DNA of 64,000 nucleotides from Adenophora triphylla var. japonica. Taxonomy: Eukaryota; Streptophyta; Magnoliopsida; Asterales; Campanulaceae. The notes beneath the pieces are model-generated. The model was not told where the DNA came from and did no database searches. It worked only from the letters and a program-made list of their open reading frames with translations. The position numbers and the translations under genes are program-made. Location: the NCBI GenBank assembly GCA_022495995.1, contig JAFEMH010002441.1, forward strand, positions 1 to 64,000. Direction: 5' to 3'. The stretch's first letter is position 1. Every line of letters starts with the position of its first letter. This document shows positions 36,701 through 45,900 of the stretch, one piece after another.

Positions 36701-38969
36701 AACTAAGAATGTATTCTTGGTATTTGAAGGAATGGAAGATGATCTGGTTGTAAAGGGTTACACAGATGCAAGCTTCAAAACCGACAAAGATGACTTTAGA
36801 TCGCAGTCTGGGTTCGTGTTTATGCTAAATGGAGGTGTCGTTTGTTGGAAGAGTTCCAAGCAAAGCACTGTTGCTGATTCTACAACCGAAGCCGAATACA
36901 TAGCAGCATCGGATGCGGCTAAGGAGGCGGTTTGGATCAAGAAGTTCGTTAGTGACTTAGAAGTCGTTCCGAGTATCACTAACCCGATAGAGCTTTATTG
37001 TGACAATAATGGTGCTATTGCCCAAGCAAAAGAACCAAGGTCACATCAACGATCCAAACACATTTTGAGGCGTTTCCACCTCATTCGAGAAATCTGTGAA
37101 AGGGAAGATGTCAAGATATGCAAGGTACCTACGGATGACAACATTGCGGACCCTCTCACCAAGCCTTTGCCACAAGCTAAACATGATGGTCATGTTAGGT
37201 CCATGGGTATAAGATACATGAATGATTGGGCCTAGTGCAAGTGGGAGACTGTAGGTGTTAGTGCCCTAGGCCTATAGAGATAGACTTATTTGTAATGTCA
37301 TTATTCATTTATATGAGAGATTGTTATTTTGATTATTATATATGTTTGCATATTTATTGTAATAATCGTGTCCCTAGTACTTATGAAGCACTAGTATGAA
37401 GTTTAATGGATAATCATGTGATGATTATATGCATAGGGATGCACATTAAATTCATGGGTACTTGTTAGAGAACAAGGTACTGGACTTGACCCATTATGAG
37501 ATTTATGTCATGGTCGTATGTCATAATTAAATCTCATATAGGTATATCATTGATATCCTTTGACCTGAGATTATCATAGTCTTCCACTCGATGAATATTA
37601 TGTTTGATATAGTTTAACGTTATCTTTAACCGGATAACAATAAGGGCTATTATTGGCATGATAGGATTCTTGTTGGAAAGAATGATAAGTCAAGATGGAA
37701 ATTTGTCCCTCGTAAAGAGAGATGTTTGCTAGGCCACTCGTAAGTAAGATTGATGTTGTACATGGCCATGTCCGAATGAATTAATGTGATTAATATCATT
37801 CGATTGATCAATTTACTTGGTAACGAGAAAGCATTGAACATTATGAGTTGACGTGGACCATGACTCATGTTCAATATAACATCGTGTGACAATGGGATTG
37901 TGATATGTTCTATGTAGGAAATCGAACTTAATATTATATTATTTGGGTAGGCATGATGGCTTGCTAGAGTCCGCTCATGTCTTATGAGGATCGATGTGAT
38001 CGAACTCATTGCCAACATAATATAGTCCTATGGGGTCACACGCATCGAACGAATTGTCAAAAATGAAGAATATGGATTTTTGTAAACAGGGACGACTCGT
38101 CCCCAGGTCAGAACCAACTATTCCCTTGGCCTGGGACGAGTGTATCAGAGGTTTTATCCTGAGGGACGACTCGTCCCATAGGGACGACTCGTGCCCTGAA
38201 TTTGTACTAACTATTCCCCGTAATGGGGACGACTATATCTGAAGCTTTGTGGAAGGGGACGACTCGTGCCCTGGGGGACGAGTCGTCCCGTCGGCGCTGA
38301 ATGATACGTAAATGACTCAAAATTAGGGTTTTCTAAATGGGAAAATATTTATAACGTATAAATACTAACCCTTGGTTGCCCTAGCAGTCATACTCACGTT
38401 TTTGGGTTTAGAGAAACACAAAAAGAGTGATTTTCAATTGTGAATTGAGAAATCAAAACACCAATTCCATATTTCTTCATTGATTGAAAGGAGTTTCAAT
38501 CAAAGGATCTAGCAATCCACCTAGAATTGTTCTAGGGTTCGTTCAACGGGTGGATACACAGAGGATCTTCGCAATTCAAGATCTGCAGTTCGTGATTCAA
38601 GGTTCGTTCATCAAGGATTCGTAAGATCATCAATCCTGGAGTTGGAACGCGTTTATCAACGACAAAGGGCATCAAGGTTGGTATTTCTATTTCAACCTTC
38701 TTAATTAATCATCTAGAACGGATCCTTTGGCTCCGGGTTTTTCGAGTTAATTTGCTTTCTTCCGCTGCGCATGGACCCTCGAAACCCAACAAGAACGTCC
38801 CCATCACTTTAAGTAGTGAAGAGAGATTTCTTTCAACTCAATAAAATATGTATGTGTCCCATTTGTTATGTTATTCTAGTCTACTGAGCTCAGTTCCTAC
38901 TTAGCTGATTAGGTGAGATGTACGCTAGGAAAAAAGTCCAAACCTCCTAGCTGAAACAGTCCACTTAAT

Positions 38970-39029
<60 letters not shown>

Positions 39030-41010
39030 CTTGAAGGCCAGATGTGGAGATTTCAAGGTGTTCAGTTAGGTTGAATAACTCTAGTTCGAATTTTAAGATA
39101 ATTAATCATGTGGTGTTCAATTCAACCAGGAATCGAGAACAAGTAAAAATGGTATACATCTTGTTCTACCTTAGATATGATAGTAATGCCTGAATTTATG
39201 TTGGTACTTGCGTTAATCTCTGAGAGGTGTTCCATATACAAAACATCTGGCCTGGGTGGTGAGGGTGGGATGTTATGCCTCGAGAAATTTTAGTATCAAA
39301 GCAATGCATTTGGCATTAATAGGGAGTGACTGGGGGGGGGGGTTGGTTTGCAGCTCTCTGAGGCTTAAGCTTTGTTAGGAGTTATGAAATGATTTTTTTC
39401 TTCGTCCTCTTATTCTTCTTACCCTTTTTTTTCTCTGTATACTTTGCTGATTAGCTTTCATGTACCACATGGCAGGTGTTCCTTGCATATTTGGTGTATT
39501 GACTACTGAAAACATGGATCAGGTAAAATGTGCAGGAATCAATGATATAATCTTCATCTGGACGTTACTAATTCACTTAATCCTCTATGTTTTTAAAAGG
39601 CTTTATTACTGTCATTAGAAATCTAAGCCATGATTATTTTCAGGCCTTGAACCGAGCTGGTGGTAAAGTAGGGAATAAAGGCTCCGAAGCAGCTCTGACA
39701 GCTGTAAGTTGACTGTATAGATCATTTACTAGTGTATTCTCTAAATTATGTTCCCTCTCTCTCTCTCTCTCTCTTTCCTGGTATGCACGGACTTAGAATC
39801 ATGCCAACAATTGCACGTAGGTTTCATGCTAATAGTTCCGACTTTTAAAAGATTGATATTGTGAATGGCTATTAATGCAAAGGAGGGAGACCTTTTGGTG
39901 TAAACCTTCCAAAAAGTATATCAACAAGTGCCTTAATGGCTCTTGTTAGCTCTTTGCATGTGATATAATAGTATGTACCAAAGTGTGTTTAATCTGTGTA
40001 ACGTTTTTCTTACTAGACAATAATCTTTGATTACCCCTTGTTTCATGTATATTTGTCTGCCATGCTTTTGGGACGTGGGTAAAGTTGGCTTGAATCTGAA
40101 CAGTTCAGTGCTTCTTGATAATAAACTTACCAAGTCTCTGTATTAGTCACCTTTTCGCAAGGGGGGGGGGTGGGTGACTATGGCTAATGGTGTTGGGAGG
40201 GTTTCACTACATAAATGTTCGAGAGGTTGGATACTCGGATCTGTAAGAATATCTAATCTTGTATGCATTACGTTGATAAAGACAGCCAAGGAAAACTGGA
40301 TATTCTACGCATATATCTTTGCCATTTTGCAAGTTCTTGTACACTAAGAATCTAAGATAATAACGGCGAGCTGCATGTTATATTTGTTAGATATGCTGTA
40401 GGCTAAAAGTCAACTGAACACGAGCGCATGGTTTACTATCTATCATTAATAGATTGTAATTATGGTTACTATATCCATGTGACATTTAGCACAAACATAT
40501 ACTCCCTCCTCTCGGACCAAAAAGTGGTCAACCTGAATAAGTTCTTAGCAATGATCTACATGAATTTATTTGTATTGCAGAATTGTAAAGGTCCAATCGA
40601 TAGGATCTATCATGTACTCCCTCTGTCCCTAAATGAATGTCCACAATCAAGAAAAATAAAATTTGTTGTTCATTTTATTATCGTAAAATTAAATGTTTAG
40701 AAAATGGATAACAAGAATATTTACGCATCTTTTCGTGAAGGGGCTGTTATTTCCTTCACCATCATATCATGGTATGTTGAAATTGTTTTGTTTTCATCCC
40801 ATGTGTCATAGAACAAAGAGTAATGGTATTTAGTTTTCTAAGTTTTATTACCCAGAAGAATTCTGCAAAACAGTTCACTTCCTTAGAGCTATGATGTACC
40901 AAGATTTGTTTTCCTTTCACGCATAAATCAATTGGTTGGATATCTTAACTTGTTGCTGATTGCGTATATTGCAGATTGAGATGGCGTCTTTGATCAAGCA
41001 TCATTTGTAG
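26766..41010 (+). CDS. RIBH: 6,7-dimethyl-8-ribityllumazine synthase (plastid), eight exons
   Basis: Penultimate enzyme of riboflavin synthesis: condenses 5-amino-6-ribitylaminouracil with 3,4-dihydroxy-2-butanone 4-phosphate, in plastids. Exons read from splice sites: 26766-26925, 27126-27259, 28750-28845, 29237-29332, 30970-31048, 39476-39522, 39644-39703, 40975-41010. They total 708 nt, 235 residues plus stop, close to the usual plant length, with every junction in phase. The Ser-rich first ~70 residues look like a transit peptide. Family motifs are [73 protein letters not shown], and [20 protein letters not shown], ending [11 protein letters not shown]. The usual GSFEIP reads GCFEIS here. 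No stop or frameshift was seen, so the gene looks functional despite an 8.4-kb intron 5 holding a copia element. In Arabidopsis this gene is also called COS1. Confidence 0.95.
27800..28162. mobile_element. Stowaway MITE in lumazine synthase intron 2
   Basis: 363 bp bounded by CTCCCTCCATCCCAAG and, on the other strand, CTCCCTTGTCCCAAAT, with TA on each side (27798-27799, 28163-28164). These are Tc1/mariner-type Stowaway hallmarks. It is non-coding. Confidence 0.88.
28225..28380 (+). mobile_element. Au-like SINE (5'-truncated)
   Basis: CTTGAGGTCACGGGTTCGAG, AGCAGCCTCTTGCA and CCTTCCCCAGACCC, then GTGCACTGGGCTGCCCC, match the 3' two-thirds of the widespread plant Au SINE. This includes a pol III B-box-like GGTTCGAGTTTTGG. 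The 5' part is missing or degraded and a clear tail duplication was not found. Confidence 0.75.
29923..30097. mobile_element. Stowaway MITE in lumazine synthase intron 4
   Basis: 175 bp with CTCCCTACGACCCATAATAA at the left and the complementary TTATTATGGCACAGAGGGAG at the right, TA duplicated at 29921-29922 and 30098-30099. The long inverted termini can fold into a hairpin. Confidence 0.85.
30317..30949. mobile_element. CAGTAGAAA MITE with an AT microsatellite
   Basis: Inverted termini CAGTAGAAACTCTAAAATTA and CAGTAGAAATTCCATTAATT (other strand), TA at both flanks (30315-30316, 30950-30951). The type is common in plants with ends like CAGTAAAACCTCTATAAATT. It contains a (TA)n tract at 30701-30779. 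Non-coding; the superfamily (mariner-like) is inferred from the TA target. Confidence 0.7.
31133..31310. mobile_element. hAT MITE in lumazine synthase intron 5
   Basis: 178 bp with termini CAGTGGCGGAGCCAGAA and CAGCGGGTGGAGGTAC (other strand), exact 8-bp duplication GCCTCTAT (31125-31132, 31311-31318). It shares its terminus with the element at 45274-45555. Confidence 0.85.
31484..32363 (+). repeat. 5' LTR of the copia element
   Basis: 880 bp. It contains an array of GGGACGACTCGTCCC-type palindromes (31618-31865), with more copies than the 3' LTR, and a TATA-like TATAAATAC (31933-31941) before CCTAGCAGTCATACTC. Confidence 0.92.
33390..34307 (+). pseudogene. copia Gag with an in-frame stop
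   Basis: Capsid precursor of the element; probable start at 33393 (MTSNPNQT). A UBN2/Gag-type region runs from [15 protein letters not shown] through [19 protein letters not shown], and a CCHC knuckle ([14 protein letters not shown]) lies at 34142-34185. A TAG at 33861-33863 interrupts the frame at LGYPI and the frame then continues unchanged. The frame ends at 34305 just after the start of the protease region (GIYVID), where sequence is missing. Confidence 0.85.
34308..37235 (+). pseudogene. copia Pol remnant (integrase, RT, RNase H)
   Basis: The protease catalytic part is absent: sequence jumps from the early protease region to [20 protein letters not shown]. Then come a GAG-pre-integrase domain ([24 protein letters not shown]), the integrase core ([27 protein letters not shown]), reverse transcriptase ([25 protein letters not shown]) and RNase H ([58 protein letters not shown]). 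Lesions are a TAA at 35023-35025 inside the integrase and a frameshift at about 36300-36320 within RT. With the gag stop and protease loss, the element could move only if supplied in trans. Confidence 0.88.
37236..37953 (+). other. copia 3' internal region with an upstream polypurine tract
   Basis: Non-coding, about 720 bp between the RNase H stop and the 3' LTR. It begins with CAAGTGGGAGACTGTAGGTG, a sequence that in many copia elements is the polypurine tract abutting the LTR. The LTR used here nevertheless begins at 37954, as fixed by the match to the 5' LTR and the target duplication. Confidence 0.7.
37954..38791 (+). repeat. 3' LTR of the copia element
   Basis: 838 bp, colinear with the 5' LTR. 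The GGGACGACTCGTCCC array is shorter, which explains most of the 42-bp length difference. Confidence 0.92.
38973..39027. repeat. (TA)n microsatellite in lumazine synthase intron 5
   Basis: Uninterrupted AT dinucleotide run of about 55 bp. Confidence 0.95.
40499..40700. mobile_element. Stowaway-like fragments in lumazine synthase intron 7
   Basis: Two same-direction Stowaway-type heads, TACTCCCTCCTCTCGGACC at 40499 and TACTCCCTCTGTCCCTAAAT at 40615. I found no matching tails, so these are probably truncated or rearranged copies. Confidence 0.4.
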
Positions 41011-41180
41011 TAGCTTCCTTTCTCATCAGAGACGGTCATTGTATGTCAAACGTCTTTTACATGGCATGTCACACATTGCCTGCCGAGAGTTTCAAGACTA
41101 GGATTTTGTTTGCTGGTCTGGTTGATCTTTCTCTCTTTTCCATTTCATTTTCCTTCATGTGTTGTTTCCATTTCTGCTAA

Positions 41181-41186
41181 AATAAA
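41181..41186 (+). terminator. Candidate polyadenylation signal of lumazine synthase
   Basis: AATAAA 171 bp after the stop codon, in a T-rich context. Plant poly-A signals are loose, so this is only a candidate. Confidence 0.4.
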
Positions 41187-41190
41187 TCGG

Positions 41191-42470
41191 AAGAGTTTCA
41201 ATTGTCTCGAGTTTTGCACAATATATTGCATGAATGCTTTTTTGAGTAGGATATTTCAAATACACTTTCTACATGGTTCTTTTCTCTAGCACATGCTTGG
41301 AGTGTATCAACCCAAGTTTCAATATTTTCAAGGAACATATTAGAAGATTGGGATCGTAATTTAAAGCAATAACATTCATTTTCACACGGGGAAAGTTCTA
41401 TATTTGCCCAGAGAGGAAGCTACCACCAACACCATAAACCTTCAGGTCCGGCGCCCTCCATAATATGTAAATCACACCCTCCAAACACAAACAAATAAAA
41501 TTAATTTCTTTACAATACCCTTTTAATTAGTTCACACTTATTCAACACTCAAACTTCAGATTCTGGGTTTCTCCCAATTACAAGCAAAATCCCTCCAAAA
41601 AAAAATCCTCAAATTTATAAAGATTATTTGAAGATGAGAGCGGCTCAAAAGGAGGATACAGAGAAAGCAAAAACAGCGTCAGCCATCGCAATTTGAACCT
41701 GATTGAAGAACGTAGAGACCAAAATCTTAAAAACGCATCCAAAAATTCAAATCCAAAACTGAATCTCAAATTAAAATAAAAACAGATTTGAAAAGCTAGG
41801 GGAGCGGGGGTTTGGCGATTGGGTGCAGAGGTGGAGTGGGAATCACCAATTGGAGAAGAAGGTAGAGTAAAGGGGGAGAGAGAGAGAGGAGCAGTATGGG
41901 GGTAAATTCATATAAATCACTTAATGGAAAATGGCATGAACAACGAGTAAGATAGTCCAAGCGCCAGATAAACAAGAGTTTGACGATCCTTTACTTTTTC
42001 AGCATCTAGGGTTCCTCGAACAATGTGATATCTCACACCGAGATATACAAAATGAGAAGTAGCTGTGGAGGAAGGGGGGATGCCATGGGGGAGACGCCAT
42101 TGATGAGGAACGGTGAGGGAGGCGTAGGGGTGGAATGGGCGGCATGAATGAAGAAGAACATAAGGTAATTTTAGGTTTTAGGTTTTCCTTTTCATATTTT
42201 TAATTCACCCCCTACAGTTTTGAAAAGAAAAATTAAACCCTTTATTCCTTTTTTACTCTCTAGACTAAACTATCCCTGAAAAAAGGTCGCATGCAATGAA
42301 ACATGACCATTTAACAGAGAAAACTAACCCCGTTAGTAAAAGTGATCATGAATGCAAAAATAAATTAGTTTAATGTGTTGTATGCAAAAAAAAAATTAAT
42401 TTAGAGGTGAAAAACACAAAAACTGTAGAGTACAGTGATTTTATTTGCAATTTTTCCAAAAAACAAACTA
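41191..42470. other. Intergenic region between convergent host genes
   Basis: No gene recognised. There are purine-rich stretches (AGAGAGAGAGAG near 41878) and AT-rich DNA. The tail of the lumazine synthase transcript and the 3' end of PTPA presumably meet in or near here. Confidence 0.5.
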
Positions 42471-42574
42471 CTCCCTCCGTCCCAAACGAATGTCGAAAAA
42501 AAATAATTCAAATTTGCTCTTGATCAAGAGCAAATTTGAAAAAAAAATCGATCTTCATTTAGGGACCGAGGGAG
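42471..42574. mobile_element. Stowaway MITE, near-perfect hairpin
   Basis: 104 bp; ends CTCCCTCCGTCCCAAACG and CTCCCTCGGTCCCTAAAT (other strand), TA duplicated at 42469-42470 and 42575-42576. The centre is a 30-bp perfect palindrome whose middle reads GCTCTTGATCAAGAGC. Confidence 0.92.
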
Positions 42575-42916
42575 TATCACTTTGAGGGAGTAGTTAACAG
42601 ACGAGGCGAACATGCCAGGACCACTTATACGATACTTGATGTTTAGTTTCTCAATTTCATGCAAGTGAATTTCCTAGTTTCCGAGTTGAGCTTTTGGCTC
42701 AGGTAGCAAGAGGCAGAATAGTTTCAACAATAAGAAAGTTGTCACAGAACACACATACTTGAAAACTTCAAATGGTTAAATGGAAGAGAAGATACAACTT
42801 ACAGAAGTATATATTTCCTTTTTAAAACAATAAAAGTTGGTGCATCTTAATCTTCTCAGCCTAAACTCTGCCGCACACTTAAGCCTGGGAAACTGCATCT
42901 GCTAGCTTTCGTGGTC

Positions 42917-45900
42917 CTATTCCCTGAGAGAGAACAAAACCGACACTTAGAACCAGAAAAGCAAAGGTGTGATTCAACTTTCTTGAACATGAAAGCTGAA
43001 CATAACACACAATTGTAGAGTACAACTCAACTAAAATGAAGCATCAAATATAAGCATATTGCAAATAGTATTACATTTCACCCCAAACACTTTCAAACTG
43101 ACATAGCATTAAGACATAATGGTATGGAGGAGTAGATATGGGAGGGATTTTAGGTAGCCCAGAGCCGAGAAGGGAAGGGGTGGTGTTTTTGAAGTATTAC
43201 ATATGAAGGCTGATTCAAGTACTGGTCTTCCCAAATCTGCTGCCTTTGATCCTCAAGCTAAACATTGAGTGGATTAATTAAAGTGGAACTAAGGGAAACA
43301 AAGCAGGATTCAGGGAACTAGTCAAGCACAAGACCAGTATCTCAAGATAACTAACCAAGAACAGACTATCATTATTGGACTCCTACCAGATACGAGGTCC
43401 ATGATACCACACTAGAATTGGCAAGTTTAATTTCAAAGCGGAGTTCGGGAAGGAGTTTCTAAGCCGATTATATGCATAATATATGGGAGTTGAACTTTGG
43501 CAATCAGGAAAATTATTTATTAGATATGTGTCATTTTCTTGTTTTAGCATTAGTAGTTGGGGTACAATACCTTGGCACTTGGCGCAAGAAGAGCTATTAC
43601 AAGGCTGAAATAGGATCAGTTTACGATTTATGGATTCAGTTATTGATCAAATATGATTCTGGATCGAGATGTTTGGCTTGTAAAAGAAAAGTTGCAGGGG
43701 CTGGTATGGGAAGTCTGAATCGAAACCAAGAATTACAAATTGGGCATAAAGTTGCTGACTTGGGTGGTTAGGGCGTATAAAATAGCTAGGGTTTATAAAT
43801 TCTGAACATAGGGTTTGAAAGAATGTTAATTCCTCCAATGGGAGTGTGGGGTTCAGCTGTAATTGGTGTATTAGGATGGAGAGGAATGCTAGGGTTTCAA
43901 AAAAGCAATTACTTAGATATCTTCTGTGGAGAGAGTGATTTCACTAGCATCTCATTGGGTGTCAGGCAATGGTGCTTTCATCATTGGGCTTCTACAATTT
44001 TGTAAGTTATTCTTACTGTAATATCTTTTTTCTTTCTATTTAGTGTTCGACTCGTAGTTACCAGGAACGTGGAATGTTTCGGGACGCGGGACGGATTCGG
44101 GAACGAGGAATGTGACTTAGTAAATTTGGGTACGCTATGGGTAGGATTATTTGGTACACAATAGGGAACGTGGTATGCTGTTTAAAATATTTGGGTCGCC
44201 ACTAAATTATGTATATGTATGTATATATTGTGAAATATATAGTCATAATGTTAAAAACATAAATATAAACTAATTTATCTTTTTATATTATTATTCAATC
44301 CACAAGAAATTGGTAGACCTAAAATTTGACCAAACCTCAAGGGTGGGTAGTGAAATTAACTCCATTAACAATCAATAGCATCCCTAGTTTGAAAAAGAAC
44401 CCTAAGCTTTCTTCTCCAGCGCCGTCAACAACGAACTCACCCTCTCTTCACGTCTTAGTTAGGGGTGGACATGGTTCGGTTCAAACCGCGGTTTGAGACC
44501 GAACCGAACCAAACCACGCAGTTTGGTTTGGTTTTTTTCTATAAATGGTTTAGCTTGGTTTGAAAATTTAATAAATCGTGTGGTTCGGTTCAGCTCGCAG
44601 TCTGGAACCTAATCGAACCAAACCGAACCGAACCAAACCGATTCAGACCGAACCGCGGTTTGGAACTGTGAAACCGAACCACGGAACCGAACCATGAAAT
44701 TCTTGAACCGAAATCCTAGCCGTTCATTAAAAATTAAAGATGAATCACAATGAACTTTCAGTTTACTAAAACTCATTCCTATTTGGATAGTAGTATTTGT
44801 GTTTTATGTTTAATATATATGATTGCTAGTTTGATAAAAAAAAAATATGTAAAGAGCAACGCTTTTAGTTGGACAGGTTTGTAGTTCGGATAGCGGTCTA
44901 GACCGCAGTTCGGACCACGGTTTGAACCGTTTATGAAACCGTGGTTTGAGACCGAACCGAACCAAACCGAGGTGGTTTGGTTTGGTTTGGTTTGAAATTT
45001 TCTATGGTTCGGTTTGGTTTGGGATTTTTCCAAACCGAGTACTAGCGGTTTGGTCTCCAAATTCCTTTCAAACCGAACCATGTCCACCCCTAGTCTTAGT
45101 CATTGATAGTCCTCCTAAATCACTTCTTTCTCTTCCCCTCTGATACTCGTGTCCTCTGATGCTCTGACTCTTTGGTTTACCCCGCCGTACCCGTGTCGGA
45201 CACTCATATTTTAGTCTTGTTGACAAGGGTCCGGCGAGATAAACCAAAGAGTCCGAGCATCATAGCTCGTGTCCACCGGCGAAGCTAGGCACACATGTCA
45301 AGGGGGTGTCCTTCGGCCCCCTTCAATTTTGAAATGTGTCAATTTTGGCACCTTTAATTTTTTTAGAAAAATGACTTTTAAATGCTACAAATGATGGATT
45401 TATAAATTTTGACCCCCTTAATTTTGAATTTTTTTTTTTTTTGCACTAAATTGTTATTTTGACCCCCTTGTATGCTAAATTTGAATCTCTCCCTCGTATA
45501 TTTATTCCAAAAACAATCTTGACCTCATTTGAAAAATTTCCTGGCTTCGCCACAGCTTGTGTCTCCCATATCTCTCTCTCCTGTGAAACCCAATTCAAGG
45601 TCAATTTCCATAAATACCTTTTCATTTTGGGTACCATGGTTTGAGCGATTTGGGAGGCGTTCCCTTGCTAATCGGGACGGAAATGACCCGCGATCCGGGA
45701 CTCACGTTCCCGGAAGTAGGACAAGGGGGGAGGTGCGTTCAACTACTTGTTTATATGACTGTACATTCCTTTTCTAATCAACTTCTTTTCTCAAAATAAA
45801 AACAAAATAAAATTGGGAAGCATAGCATAGCAGTAGCTGAATCTGGAAACGGTGAGGAAAAAAGTCTGGCTTACACGGAAACCATAGGCCTAGAGCTTCT

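Larger units (their letters stand above)
31484..38791 (+). mobile_element. Ty1/copia retrotransposon (defective) in lumazine synthase intron 5
   Basis: Two LTRs (31484-32363 and 37954-38791), each starting TGATGGCTTGCTAGAGTCC and ending CCCAACA, lie within a 5-bp AGAAC duplication (31479-31483, 38792-38796). A primer site TGGTATCAGAG (32365-32375), complementary to initiator methionine tRNA, follows the left LTR. Gag and pol lie on the same strand as the host gene with multiple disabling lesions. The two LTRs differ by few substitutions plus repeat-number changes, so the insertion looks fairly recent. Lineage looks Tork/Angela-like, tentatively. Confidence 0.95.

Noticed and set aside
37251..38791. 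A 1.5-kb 3' LTR starting TGTAGGTGTTAGTGCC
   Set aside because: The 5' LTR lacks the first 700 bp, and the AGAAC duplication abuts TGATGGCTTGC, so the LTR of this copy starts at 37954.
43472..43771. A gene within the PTPA last intron
   Set aside because: No recognisable domain, no splice-consistent neighbours; likely a chance open frame.
44040..45730. A larger element bounded by GGAACGTG-like sequences at about 44060 and 45700
   Set aside because: Similarity of the inverted ends is weak and I could not identify a target duplication.
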